Below are positions 40,901 through 49,317 of a DNA stretch of 64,000 bases, piece by piece (position 1 is the stretch's first letter; the number at the start of each line of letters is the position of its first letter). Source of the DNA: Sphingomonas sp. HITSZ_GF (GTDB taxonomy: Bacteria > Pseudomonadota > Alphaproteobacteria > Sphingomonadales > Sphingomonadaceae); NCBI RefSeq assembly GCF_029543155.1, contig NZ_JARQXA010000007.1:159658-223657 (forward strand), given 5' to 3'. Below the pieces are notes generated by a model. That model saw nothing but the letters and a program-made list of their open reading frames with translations. It had not been told where the DNA came from and did no database searches. Position numbers and translations under genes: made by a program.

Positions 40901-43900
40901 GTCGCCATTGACCTGGATATGGTCGCTCACCCCGGCCACGTTCGGTGCGCCCAGCCCCATGTCGAGCACCGAGCCCGAGGAAAGCACCAGCCCGCCGGTG
41001 GTGAATGCCCCCGCCCCCGCGCCGCCGGCCGCCAGCGTCGCGCCATCGGCCAGCGTCACCACGCCCGCCGCGCTGCCCGCGCCGCTCAGCGTCGCGCCGC
41101 TCGCAACGGTCACTGCGCCCGCGACGCTGCCGTCGAGCTGGAGCGTGCCGGCATTGACCTGGGTCGCGCCGAGATAGCTGTTGGCGCCGCCCAGCGTCAG
41201 CGTGCCGGTACCGGTCTTGATCAGCCCGCCAGAGCCGCTCGTAGCGCCGGTGAAGCTGTCATTGGCGTTGAGGCCGCCGGTGGTGAGATCGGCACCGAGC
41301 AGCACCGTGCCCGCGCCGTTCAGGCCGCCGACGCTCTGGTCCGCCCGGATGTCGAGCGTCGCGCCCGATGCGACCGAGACATTGGTGGTCGCCGGCAGCG
41401 CGCCGCCGTTGAGCGCGACGACGGTGCCGCCCAGCACATTGGTGGCGCCGGCATAGCTGTTGGCGCCGGAGAGGATCAGCGTGCCGGCATCGTTCTTCAC
41501 CAGCCCGCCGCTGCCCGTGATCGCGGCGCTGATCGTCGCGGTCAGGCCCGGATCGACGCGGATATTGGTGAGCGCGGTGTTGGTGGTCAGCGCCCCGGTG
41601 CCCGCCGCGATTTCATAGCCGTCGACCATGAACTGCGCGCCGGAGAACAGGATCGCGTCGTCCACCGTCACCGTGCCCGCCGCGCCGCCGAACACGCCGA
41701 ACGCGCCGGCCCAGGCGTCGTTGGTCGTGCCCGCAGCGTCGGTCCAGTTGGGGAAGGCGTTGGTCCAGCTGCCGCTGCCGCCCTGCGCGATGCCGTCGCC
41801 CGAATTGTCGGTGCCATCCCAGAACTGGATCGTGGTCGCCGCCGGCGTGCCGTAGATCAGGTTCACCTGGGTCGCGACCGAGGTCTGGATCGTCATCAGG
41901 CTGCCATTGGCACCCGCGGGCACGCCGCCGAGCACCAGGCCATTGTCGGTGAGCGCACCGGTATAGTTGACCAGGCGATAGACGCCTTCGCCGAAGCCGC
42001 CGACGTCGCTGACGTTGAGCGTGCCGTCGAGCGTCAGGTCGCCGTTCACCTGGATGCGGTCGCCGGTGCCCGGCGCGGCGAGATCATAGTTCAGCACCGA
42101 GCCCGAGGACAGGATCAGTCCACCGGTGGTCAGCGTGCCGACACCGCCATTGCCCGGCGCGATCGTGGCGCCCGAAGCATTGAGCACGCCATTGATCCGG
42201 CCCGCACCCGACAGGCTGGTGCCCGCCGCCATCGTGACATCGCCCGACCAGCGACCCGACAGCGCAACGCCGCCTCCGTCGATCGCCAGCACGCCGGTTG
42301 CGCTGTTGTTGCCTGACAGGGTCAGGGTGCCGGTGCCGACCTTGGTGATTCCGCCCAGATAGGCGACCACGCCCGAGAAGGTCGTGTCGCCGCCAAGCCC
42401 GCCGGTGGTGAGCGTCGCGCCCGTGAGGCGACCCGTGTCGACCGTGCCGCTGCCCGAGAGGTTGCCGATCGTCTGGTTGTAGCCGATCTGCGTGCTGCTG
42501 CCCGAGGTGTCGACGCCGTTGAGGTCGAGCGTCGCGTCGCTGCCGATCGTTACTGCCGAAGCTGCCGAGAAGCTGTTCTCGAGCACGCCGGTGCGCAGCA
42601 TGCCGGTGCCGCTCAGGATCGTCTCGCCCGAATAGCTGTTGGCCGTCGTCAGCGTCAGGTTGCCGCTGTTGATCAGCTGCAGCCCGCCGGTGCCGCTGAT
42701 CGCGCCGCTGGTCTGCAGGTTGCGCGTGCGATTGTAGGTCAGCGTGCCATTGTTGACGATGGCGCCGTTCACCGATCCGCCATTGGTCGTGTCGAGATCG
42801 TCGAAGCGCAGCGTCGCGCCCGCCGAGATCGTCGCGCCGTTGCGCAGCGTCTGGGTGTTGATGATCCCCCAGGTGCCGCCCTGCACGTTGAGCGTGTCGA
42901 CGCCGCTGGTGTTGACCAGCACCTGCGTGCCGGTACCGGTAAGGTTGAGGATGTCGGTCGAGTTGGTGCTGCCCGGCATCGAGATGTTACCGTTGATCGT
43001 CGCGCCGACTTCGATCGTCAGCGTGTTGACCGAATCCGCGGCCGGCGAGCCGCCAAAGGCCACGGCGTTGCCGCTGGCGCCGTTGCCGGTGCCCGCGCTG
43101 GTGGTGCTGCCCGCGGCCAGGGTAACGAAGTTGATCTTGGCGCTGGCCGAGGCGGTCGAGCCCATGTTGATGCGGATGCCCTCGCGGGTGAGCGAGGCGG
43201 TGCCGGCATCGCTGCCGGTGATCGTGCCGCGATTGACGATCACGGTGTCGCCGGTGCCGATCACGCCGAAGGCGCCGCTGATCACGCCCGTCGCTTCGTT
43301 GGTCAGGTTGAGCGTACCGCCATTATGGCCGCGGATGCCCTCGCCCTGGGTCGATGCGGTGGCGACGCCGGTGATCGTGCCGGCATTGTTGATGATAGCG
43401 ATGCCGGTGCTGACGATGCCCTGCGATCCGGTGATCGTTGCGCCGGCGCGGTTGATGACGTTCAGCGTCACCTTGGTTGCCGCCAGGTCGATGCCGCGCC
43501 CCGCCACGGTCAGCGCGCCGTTCACATCCAGCCCGGTGCTCAGGATCGAGCCCGAATTGTCGATGGTCACCGTGCCCGTGCTGAAGCCCGCCGTGGTCTC
43601 GGAGAAGCGGATCGCGGTGTTGCCCGATTTGATGCTCCCGCGATTGGTGATCAGCGTGGTGCGGTCGGCATAGTCGCCGCTGCTGCTGATGCCGCGGCCG
43701 CTGCTGTTGCTGGCAGTGGGGATCACTTCCATCGTGCCGTCATTGGTGATGACGACGCCGGTGCCCGTGCTGGTTCCGTTGACGCTTACCGCCTGGTTGC
43801 TGCTGCTCGTCACGATCGAGCCGGTCGAGGTGACGGTCACCGTGCCCGCACCGCTCACGCTCACGCCGGTGGTGCGCGGCGCCGATACCGTGGTCTGTGC

Positions 43901-43984
43901 ATAGGCGGTGCCGGGCAGCGCGACGAAGCAGGCCGAAAGAAGCAGGCGCGTGCGCAGGCTGCGAGCGCGGATCGAAAAAGTCAT
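37985..43984 (-). CDS. Giant autotransporter with PATR repeats
   Basis: A type V secreted surface protein of 1999 aa. Signal peptide residues 1-30; passenger ~31-1700, made of Gly/Thr/Asn-rich beta-helix with about eight autotransporter-associated repeats (G-G-L-x-K-x-G-T-G-T-L-T-L-x-G-x-N-x-Y-x-G); C-terminal ~280-residue beta-barrel ending in A-S-A-G-F-R-F with terminal Phe. A module starting I-Q-F-W-D-G-T is duplicated (DNA near 41830 and near 40690, about 1.14 kb apart). ATG 43984 follows GGGGGATG. Adhesion or biofilm role is inferred from family. It stands downstream of the alginate regulator. Confidence 0.93.
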   Translation of the reverse strand: MTFSIRARSLRTRLLLSACFVALPGTAYAQTTVSAPRTTGVSVSGAGTVTVTSTGSIVTSSSNQAVSVNGTSTGTGVVITNDGTMEVIPTASNSSGRGISSSGDYADRTTLITNRGSIKSGNTAIRFSETTAGFSTGTVTIDNSGSILSTGLDVNGALTVAGRGIDLAATKVTLNVINRAGATITGSQGIVSTGIAIINNAGTITGVATASTQGEGIRGHNGGTLNLTNEATGVISGAFGVIGTGDTVIVNRGTITGSDAGTASLTREGIRINMGSTASASAKINFVTLAAGSTTSAGTGNGASGNAVAFGGSPAADSVNTLTIEVGATINGNISMPGSTNSTDILNLTGTGTQVLVNTSGVDTLNVQGGTWGIINTQTLRNGATISAGATLRFDDLDTTNGGSVNGAIVNNGTLTYNRTRNLQTSGAISGTGGLQLINSGNLTLTTANSYSGETILSGTGMLRTGVLENSFSAASAVTIGSDATLDLNGVDTSGSSTQIGYNQTIGNLSGSGTVDTGRLTGATLTTGGLGGDTTFSGVVAYLGGITKVGTGTLTLSGNNSATGVLAIDGGGVALSGRWSGDVTMAAGTSLSGAGRINGVLNASGATIAPGNGGVGTLTTGGLILSSGSVLNYDLAAPGTGDRIQVNGDLTLDGTLNVSDVGGFGEGVYRLVNYTGALTDNGLVLGGVPAGANGSLMTIQTSVATQVNLIYGTPAATTIQFWDGTDNSGDGIAQGGSGSWTNAFPNWTDAAGTTNDAWAGAFGVFGGAAGTVTVDDAILFSGAQFMVDGYEIAAGTGALTTNTALTNIRVDPGLTATISAAITGSGGLVKNDAGTLILSGANSYAGATNVLGGTVVALNGGALPATTNVSVASGATLDIRADQSVGGLNGAGTVLLGADLTTGGLNANDSFTGATSGSGGLIKTGTGTLTLGGANSYLGATQVNAGTLQLDGSVAGAVTVASGATLSGAGSAAGVVTLADGATLAAGGAGAGAFTTGGLVLSSGSVLDMGLGAPNVAGVSDHIQVNGDLVLDGTLNVTDLGGFGVGVYRLIDYTGGLTDNGLVIGTLPAGANAPHINLQTSVGNQVNLVYDNIVPEIQFWDGTGTSANGAIGGGSGSWTSGTTNWTDANGTANDSWGGRFAVFQGAAGTVTVDGALSVTGMQFMTDGYVIAAGTGSLSLSETQTNIRVDPGVTATIGAGLGGTGGINKLDTGTLILGGVNSYAGATTIAGGTLRAGVGGALPTGTTVTIAAGATLDLAASQTIASLAGDGAVTLSGGSLTTGGGNTDTRYAGAISGSGGLTKAGTGIFTLAGVNSYTGATTVSAGTLRLEGGTIGSGALSVASGATFDMNGANASVSGLSGAGRILLGSGALAANIGSTSSYTGVISGTGSFTKSGTGTLTLGAANTYSGGTVVTGGTLTAGITNAFGTGTLTVTAPGAVNLANFATTVGGLAGDGNIALGSAILTVNGTGSTVYSGVLSGTGRLIKSGAGTLTLNGANTYTGSTTINEGLLVVNGSLAGTLTIGANGRLGGSGKTGSLSVSGLVAPGNSIGTLNVAGSLTFAAGSTYQVEVSPTGISDQIIATGTVTINGGTVSVLTGGQTNFSPLTTYTILTGSAVTGTFGSVVTDLAFLTPSLVYNASTVQLRLLRNDVSLGAVAQTPNQVAVAAAVGAKSSGGVFDAVIGLNAADARNAFDQLSGEVFTAGMTVAARDGHDAGRELIGRIDGPRAQKRSFWIAGEMGQLKAGAQDGLAGFDSDRQVLSGGIEMTGGNLRYGFAYRYAKNKLSMDGGLGDVRVASNSAFAYLGYSLGGLRFAGGVGYSANTFNTERQVQFGSLSNHLTSAGDGHSYTAFGELAYALPLGGGVRVSPYAGVSVNSASVDRVQEWGGAAALVAGKARTTTSLASYGLRGTALINGVTLTGDIGGRTYLESPETLRSFRFVDTGTGFTASGAQFGKTVVAGRIDASTNVGRFVLGLGLRGETGEGGSSVSARASAGFRF

Positions 43985-44347
43985 GAGTCATCCCCCACCG
44001 CGGCGCCTTGGCCGCATGGCTAAGACCAGCTCGGGCTGGTTTGCGATTTCTGGCTGGGGCGACGCGCAGCGGCAGCCGCTGGCTCGCGGCCCCTAATGGC
44101 GTGCGCTTATCTTCGCATCCGCATCCGGCATCTCTCCCTGGCGGCTTCTGGCTTGCCCATCCGGGATGGGTGCCAGCTTGTTATGCCGGATAAGGCCAGA
44201 TCATCGATCCGGAGTCAAGGAAATGGTTAGTCCAGATTTGACATACTGGTCCGCATACCACTGGATATACCACGCCAGACCGGCAGACATGCGGCGGCAA
44301 TGCCGGCGCGCGGCCGCAAACGGATCGATCGGGGGGGATTCAACCGC
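43985..44347. other. Intergenic region between autotransporter and GntR
   Basis: 363 bases without a convincing gene. It must hold the autotransporter promoter. The half nearest the regulator has two ATACCA half-sites (44255, 44267) and TGGT-N6-ACCA (44247-44260). Also present are short inverted words near 44150-44195 (CCATCCGGGATGG, GCCGGATAAGGCC). A short frame beginning at 44222 was judged spurious. Confidence 0.55.
44247..44272. promoter_or_regulatory. GntR-like half-sites upstream of the autotransporter
   Basis: TGGTCCGCATACCA at 44247-44260 and a further ATACCA at 44267-44272. These resemble the ATACCAAT sites near the alginate genes but are weaker. Confidence 0.35.
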
Positions 44348-45094
44348 TCAGCTAAGCTGGGCGCTGATCAGGAAGCGGTTGCGGCTGGCCTCGGCCTTGC
44401 GGCGGAGTTCCAGGATTTCCTTCTCTTCGTTCGCCTTCAGCATCGCCTCGAGCAGGCGGCTGAAATGCTTGCGCATCGCCGTGCGCGCCGCAACCGAATC
44501 GCGCTGCTTGAGCGCTTCGAGCACGGCGGCATGCTCGTCGTGGCGCGTATCCTCGTCCTTGTGGCAGACCGAGGCATGGAGCGCGCAGATCTCGGGGATC
44601 TCGGTGCGCATCCGCCAGAGCGTGTTGATCACGAACATGATCGCCTGGTTGCCCGAAGCGCTGGCGATGGTCAGGTGGAAGGCACGATCCGCCTCGGTCG
44701 CCGCGGCGCTGCCTTCATCCGCTTCGGACATGGCGGCGACCAGCGTCTCGAGCACTTCGATCTGCTCGTCGCTGATCGTCGGCGCAGCGAGCGCGGCGGC
44801 CTCGGATTCGAACAGCGAGCGCGCCTCGGTCAGCTCGAACGCGCTCACCACCGGCAGCTGGCCGGCGCTCTGCTCGTTGCGATCGCAGACATAGACGCCC
44901 GAACCGGTCTTGATCCGCACCAGCCCCTGCGCCTGGAGCGCGATCTCGGCCTCGCGGATCGTGACGCGGCTCACGCCCAGCCGCTCCGCCATCTCCCGCT
45001 CGCCGGGCAGCCGCGAGCCGGGAGGGAAAGTACCCTCCGCGATCATCGCGGCGATCCGCTCGGCGATATCCTGGAAGAGACGGCGTTCGGCCAT
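44348..45094 (-). CDS. GntR-family regulator, FCD subfamily (UxuR/ExuR-like)
   Basis: A 248-aa repressor: winged helix with F-P-P-G-S-R-L-P-G-E-R-E-M-A-E-R-L-G-V-S-R-V-T-I-R-E-A (GntR signature), then an all-helical FCD ligand domain with F-E-S-E-A-A-A-L-A-A, D-R-A-F-H-L-T-I-A-S-A-S-G-N and H-A-A-V-L-E-A-L. This subfamily controls uronate and aldonate use; E. coli UxuR/ExuR bind ATTGGTATACCAAT-type sites. It is downstream of the TonB receptor on the same strand and probably controls the alginate genes, whose promoters carry ATTGGTAT half-sites. The likely effector is a product such as KDG or DEH. Confidence 0.88.
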   Translation of the reverse strand: MAERRLFQDIAERIAAMIAEGTFPPGSRLPGEREMAERLGVSRVTIREAEIALQAQGLVRIKTGSGVYVCDRNEQSAGQLPVVSAFELTEARSLFESEAAALAAPTISDEQIEVLETLVAAMSEADEGSAAATEADRAFHLTIASASGNQAIMFVINTLWRMRTEIPEICALHASVCHKDEDTRHDEHAAVLEALKQRDSVAARTAMRKHFSRLLEAMLKANEEKEILELRRKAEASRNRFLISAQLS

Positions 45095-45188
45095 GGAGCC
45101 CTCAGTTCTTGGTCGTAAACAAATGCAATGCCTTAGACCGCGCCCATTTGGAATAGGGAATTGGTCCGCACCACTGCATTCGTCCCGT

Positions 45189-48056
45189 TTAACGCAGGCG
45201 CAACCGGAAACTCAGGAAATATTGCGGGCCATAATATTCGACATTCCGGGTGCTGCCGACGACCGGCATGTACTCGACGCGCGGCTCGTTGAAGAGGTTG
45301 AGCGCCTGGAAGCGAATATCGGCCTGCTTGTTGATCTTGTAGCTGATGTTCGCATCGAAGGTGTTGTTGCCCTCGACGTAGCGCAGCTGGGTATTGTCGC
45401 TGGTGAACGCCTGATAATAGCGCGAGCGGTAGCGATAGATGCCCTGCAGCGAGATCGGCCCGATCTCGTAAAAGGCCTGGGCCGAGAAGACGTGCTTCGA
45501 ATAGCCGCTCAGCCCTGCTGCCGGGATCAGCCCGGGGACCACGTCGCCGGTCGCGCTGTCGATGATGTCGCCGTAGCGGATGTCCTGCGTCTTGTAGTTC
45601 GACCAGGCGTAATTGTAGCTCAGCTTCACGCCCAGCCCGTCGAGCGGATGCGGCAGCCAGGTGAACTGGTTCGAGGCGGTGACCTCGAGGCCGTAGAGGT
45701 CGGTCTGGACGTCGCTGTTCGTGGTCTGGGTGACCGGGACCATGTAATCCTGGCCGCCGATCGTGAACGCCTCGTCCGTCGTGATCGGGATCTTCCCGCC
45801 GGTGAAGCGCTTGTAATAGACCGTTGCCGCCAGAATCGTGTCCTTGTTGGCATAATATTCGAATGCCAGGTCGCCGTTCCACGACATGGTCGGCTTCAGC
45901 CGCGGGCTGCCCGTGGCGATGATCGAATTGATCGCATCGGTCACATCGGTGAAGCCGGTGCCCACTTCCAGCGTGATCGAGCGCCCGGCGCCCAGCGCGC
46001 TCGGCGCGGGGCGCGACATTGCGCGATAGATGCCGGTGCGGATGCGCATCTTCGGGCTCAGGTCGAAGATCGCGTTGATGCTCGGCAGCCAGCGCATCGA
46101 ACCCGAAGTGATCCGCGTCGCGGTGAAGGTGCCGTTCTCGCGCAGCGAGATCGTACCGTCGGTATTGTTGATCACGTCGAGGCCCGAGCGCAGGCCGCTC
46201 GCCGTTACCTGGGTATGCACGCCGCGCACACCGAAATTGCCGCGCACGCCCAGCCCGCCGATCTCGCCCGAGAAGCTGGCCATCGCATAGCCGGCCCAGG
46301 TCTGCTCGGTGACGTCCGAATTGTCGACCGAGCGCAGGTCGCCGGTGTTGCCGGGGTCCTCGGTGCCCAGATAGTTGCGGAACTGGCAGAGCACATCAAA
46401 GGTGGCGAAGCTGCCGATGCTCGCGCTCGGCGCATCCGCCAGGAAGTTGCGCTGCGCGAACGGCGTGCGGCAGGCCAGGTTGACCGCACGGTCCACCGCC
46501 AGGCTGTCCTGGGTCAGGATCTTGTCGTTGCTGTAGCCGAAGAACTTGCGCTGCGCCCAGCGGCCGCCCACCTCGATGCGCTGGATGAAGCCATCGAGCT
46601 TGTAGCTGGCGTCGAACCGGCCCGAGAAAATCTCGTCGTCGCGGCCGTCCTGCGAGCGGGTGAACTGCGCATCGTCGCTGAACGCCGTATAGTCGCTCGG
46701 ATTGAAGCGGCTGTCATAGGTGAAGACCGGCAGGAAGCTCTGCGTGAAGTCGACATGATAGGGGATGCGCTGGTTGTTGATCGCCGTGCGGTTGCCGTAG
46801 ATGTCGAGCGGATCGGTGCGCAGGCGCGACGTGCGGGTGATGTCCAGCCGGCTGGTGTGCGAATAGCCGAAGTCCGCGGTCACGGTCAGCCGGTCGGTCG
46901 GCTTCCATTCCACATTGCCGCCAAGGCCGAGATATTTCTCGTCGCGCTGGAACAGCGCCGACTGCACCTGCATCGTCGCCGAGCCATCGGCCGAGAGGAT
47001 CTGGTGGTTGTCGCCGATCACGACGTTGTGCAGGTTGTAGCGACCCTCGGCGGTGCCGAAATCGTGGCGTTCCTCGCTGTACTGGCGCCGCGAATATTGC
47101 AGGTCGAGATTGACGTCGAGCGTCGGGCTCGGCTGCCACTGCAGCGCGCCGAACACGGCGTTGCGCAGGTCCGACGTGATCATCTGGCGATACAGGTACG
47201 AGTTGGACGCGTGGTAATAGGGCGTGCCCGAATTGCCCTGCTGGCGCGTCACTTCGGTGCAGTTGGTGGTCGAGACGATCGCGGCATTGCAGGTGAACCA
47301 GGTCGAGCTGGTATAGAAGCGCTCGACCGGATCGCTCACGTCGTTGCGCTGATAGCCGATCGAGATGCCGATCTTGCCGAGATCGCCGGCGTTGAACTGG
47401 TCGATATAGCTGACCGTGGCGCGGTAACCATAGGGGCTCTGGCCGCTGATCCGGTCCTGATAGGGATTGTAGTTGCCCTTGATCTCGGCCTGGATCTGGC
47501 GGCGCTTGTAGTCGAGCGGCTTGCGCGTCTCGAGCATGACCGAACCGGCGACGCCGCCTTCGATCAGGTTCGCCTGCTGCGTCTTGTAGATCTTGATCGC
47601 GTTGAACAGTTCGGAGGGGAACTGGCCGAAATTGACCGCACGGTCGCCCGAGCCGTTGGTCGCCTCACGCCCGTTGAGCGTGGTCAGGCTCAGGCCCGAG
47701 CCCAGGCCGCGGATCGAGACTTCGGTGGGGCCGTAATTGGCGCGATCGATCGTGGCGCCGGTGATCGTCGCGATCACTTCGCCGACCGACTGGCCGGGCA
47801 GCTCGCCGATCTCCTTCGACGAGACCGCATCGACGATGGCATCGGCGTCGCGCTTGGACTGGATCGAGGTCTGGATCGTCTCGCGGATGGCGGTAACGAC
47901 GATCTCGTCTTCCTGCGTCGTCTCAGGCGCGGTCTGATCGGCAGGCGCAGGTGCGGGCGTCTGCTCCTGCGCCCAGGCGGGCGTGACCGCCAGCGCCGCT
48001 GCGATCGACACGCCCGTCAGAAGAACCGAGCGCGCACGCGTACGGATCGAGACCAT
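45189..48056 (-). CDS. TonB-dependent receptor, probable alginate oligomer uptake
   Basis: An outer-membrane gated porin of 955 aa. Signal peptide residues 1-29 (VLLTGVSIAAALAVTPAWA), TonB box-like E-I-V-V-T-A-I-R, plug domain (I-G-E-L-P-G-Q-S-V-G-E-V-I-A-T-I-T-G and the V-S-I-R-G-L-G-S-G-L-S segment), then a long beta-barrel ending F-L-S-F-R-L-R-L-R. It belongs to the large carbohydrate-type receptors of sphingomonads and Caulobacter. ATG 48056 follows GGGGAGGA. Divergent from KDG kinase, and with ATTGGTAT sites in the shared promoter; with PL6/PL17 nearby, alginate oligosaccharide is the likely cargo. Confidence 0.9.
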   Translation of the reverse strand: MVSIRTRARSVLLTGVSIAAALAVTPAWAQEQTPAPAPADQTAPETTQEDEIVVTAIRETIQTSIQSKRDADAIVDAVSSKEIGELPGQSVGEVIATITGATIDRANYGPTEVSIRGLGSGLSLTTLNGREATNGSGDRAVNFGQFPSELFNAIKIYKTQQANLIEGGVAGSVMLETRKPLDYKRRQIQAEIKGNYNPYQDRISGQSPYGYRATVSYIDQFNAGDLGKIGISIGYQRNDVSDPVERFYTSSTWFTCNAAIVSTTNCTEVTRQQGNSGTPYYHASNSYLYRQMITSDLRNAVFGALQWQPSPTLDVNLDLQYSRRQYSEERHDFGTAEGRYNLHNVVIGDNHQILSADGSATMQVQSALFQRDEKYLGLGGNVEWKPTDRLTVTADFGYSHTSRLDITRTSRLRTDPLDIYGNRTAINNQRIPYHVDFTQSFLPVFTYDSRFNPSDYTAFSDDAQFTRSQDGRDDEIFSGRFDASYKLDGFIQRIEVGGRWAQRKFFGYSNDKILTQDSLAVDRAVNLACRTPFAQRNFLADAPSASIGSFATFDVLCQFRNYLGTEDPGNTGDLRSVDNSDVTEQTWAGYAMASFSGEIGGLGVRGNFGVRGVHTQVTASGLRSGLDVINNTDGTISLRENGTFTATRITSGSMRWLPSINAIFDLSPKMRIRTGIYRAMSRPAPSALGAGRSITLEVGTGFTDVTDAINSIIATGSPRLKPTMSWNGDLAFEYYANKDTILAATVYYKRFTGGKIPITTDEAFTIGGQDYMVPVTQTTNSDVQTDLYGLEVTASNQFTWLPHPLDGLGVKLSYNYAWSNYKTQDIRYGDIIDSATGDVVPGLIPAAGLSGYSKHVFSAQAFYEIGPISLQGIYRYRSRYYQAFTSDNTQLRYVEGNNTFDANISYKINKQADIRFQALNLFNEPRVEYMPVVGSTRNVEYYGPQYFLSFRLRLR

Positions 48057-48080
48057 GAAATCCTCCCCAATCGTATTTTT

Positions 48081-48136
48081 ATACCAATGATAGGTACCAC
48101 CGGTCTGGATGATGTCAATGCTATCTTGATACCAAT
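48081..48136. promoter_or_regulatory. Divergent promoter with two ATACCAAT half-sites
   Basis: ATACCAAT at 48081-48088 and 48129-48136 (ATTGGTAT on the minus strand). The first is part of TACC-N7-GGTA (48082-48096). They lie between the receptor and the KDG kinase and match half of the UxuR/ExuR-type palindrome. Confidence 0.55.
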
Positions 48137-48185
48137 TCTCCAATCCGCTTAGTGCGCCGCAACGAAACGGGACGGGAGGATTGGA

Positions 48186-49208
48186 ATGGCAGGCAGCGGA
48201 CCAGTGCGGCTCATCGGCTTTGGCGAAGTGCTGACCCGGCTGGCGACCCGGGGCCGGGTGCAGCTCGCCCAGGCAGGCGCGCTCGATCTGCATATCGGCG
48301 GCGCGGAGGCCAATGTCGTCGCCGCGCTCGCCACGCTCGGGCACCGCACCGCGATGGTGTCGGCGATCCCGCAGGGCGGGCTGGGCGACGGCGCATGGCG
48401 CGCGCTCGCCGCGGCGGGCGTGGACCTGCACCACAGCTTCCGCGCGCCCGGACGGCAAGGGCTGTACTTCCTAACCCCCGGCGGATCGCTGCGCCCCTCC
48501 GAGATTCTCTACGACCGCGCCGACAGCGCCTTCGCGCTGCACGACTGGCGGCGGTTCGACTGGCAGGTGGCCTTTGCCGATGCCGAGTGGCTGCACGTCT
48601 CGGGCATCACGCCCGCGCTCGGCCCGGGCCTCGCCCGGGCGACGCATGCGGCGATGGCGGCAGCGCGGTCGCTGGGCATGCGCGTGTCGCTCGACGGCAA
48701 TTACCGGCCGGCGCTGTGGGAAAGCTGGGACAGCGATCCGCGCACGATCCTCACCGGGCTGGTCCGCATGGCCGACCTCTTCTTCGCCAATCACCGCGAC
48801 ATGGCGCTGCTGCTCGATCATCCCTTTTCGGGCGATGGCGAGGCGCGGCGACGCGAGGCGGCGCTGGCCGGGTTCGCGGCTTTCCCCAACCTTCAATGGA
48901 TCGCCTCGACCGCGCGGCACGTCGAGACCAGCGACTGCCACCGCCTCGCGGCGCGGATCGACACGCCCGAGACCGGATTCCAGACCCGCGAAGTGACGAT
49001 GCCCGGCATCATCGACCGGATCGGCGGCGGTGACGCTTTTGCCGCAGGCGTGTTGCACGGCCTGATCGAAGATATGCCGGTGGAACGCGCCGCCGAGCTG
49101 GGTCTCGCCCTCGCCTGCCTCAAGCACAGCGTCCCTGGCGACATGGCCCTGTTCACGCGCAGCGATGTCGAAGGCTTCTCCGGCGAAGGCGCCGACGTGA
49201 AGCGCTGA
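48186..49208 (+). CDS. kdgK: 2-keto-3-deoxygluconate kinase
   Basis: A PfkB-family sugar kinase of 340 aa that makes KDPG from KDG, joining alginate breakdown to the Entner-Doudoroff route. Motifs: I-G-F-G-E at the start, G-G-A-E-A-N-V-V (substrate binding), S-L-D-G-N-Y-R-P-A-L-W (typical of KDG kinases), and I-D-R-I-G-G-G-D-A-F-A-A-G with the catalytic base D283. ATG 48186 follows GGGAGGATTG. Divergent from the TonB receptor, with shared regulatory sites. The KDPG aldolase gene is not in the window. Confidence 0.92.
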   Translation: MAGSGPVRLIGFGEVLTRLATRGRVQLAQAGALDLHIGGAEANVVAALATLGHRTAMVSAIPQGGLGDGAWRALAAAGVDLHHSFRAPGRQGLYFLTPGGSLRPSEILYDRADSAFALHDWRRFDWQVAFADAEWLHVSGITPALGPGLARATHAAMAAARSLGMRVSLDGNYRPALWESWDSDPRTILTGLVRMADLFFANHRDMALLLDHPFSGDGEARRREAALAGFAAFPNLQWIASTARHVETSDCHRLAARIDTPETGFQTREVTMPGIIDRIGGGDAFAAGVLHGLIEDMPVERAAELGLALACLKHSVPGDMALFTRSDVEGFSGEGADVKR

Positions 49209-49215
49209 CGATATG

Positions 49216-49297
49216 CGTCATCCCGGCGAAAGCCGGGATCTCAGGCGGAGGCGCGGGACAGGAGCCGCACGAGATCCCGGCTTCCGCCGGGATGACG
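49216..49297. repeat. Palindromic repeat pair, family A, copy 2
   Basis: Reverse-complement copy of 10745-10830, including the spacer (GGACAGGAGCCGCACGAG here). It fills the gap between the convergent kdgK and TSUP genes. Confidence 0.88.
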
Positions 49298-49317
49298 GGC
49301 GATTCGCATGTCGGGCG

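Noticed and set aside
38444..42316. 1290-codon open frame on the plus strand opposite the autotransporter
   Set aside because: It is the antisense of a Gly/Thr/Ala-rich repetitive gene, where GC-rich codons leave few antisense stops. The product is a Arg/Ala/Asp-rich low-complexity string with no domain, and the minus frame has signal peptide, PATR repeats and barrel.
44222..44894. Plus-strand frame starting after AAGGAA before GntR
   Set aside because: Most of it is antisense to the GntR gene and the short unique N-terminus has no recognisable feature. It overlaps possible operator sites instead.
44910..48152. 1080-codon plus-strand frame opposite the TonB receptor
   Set aside because: Same antisense effect; no motif, no ribosome site, and the receptor frame is clear.
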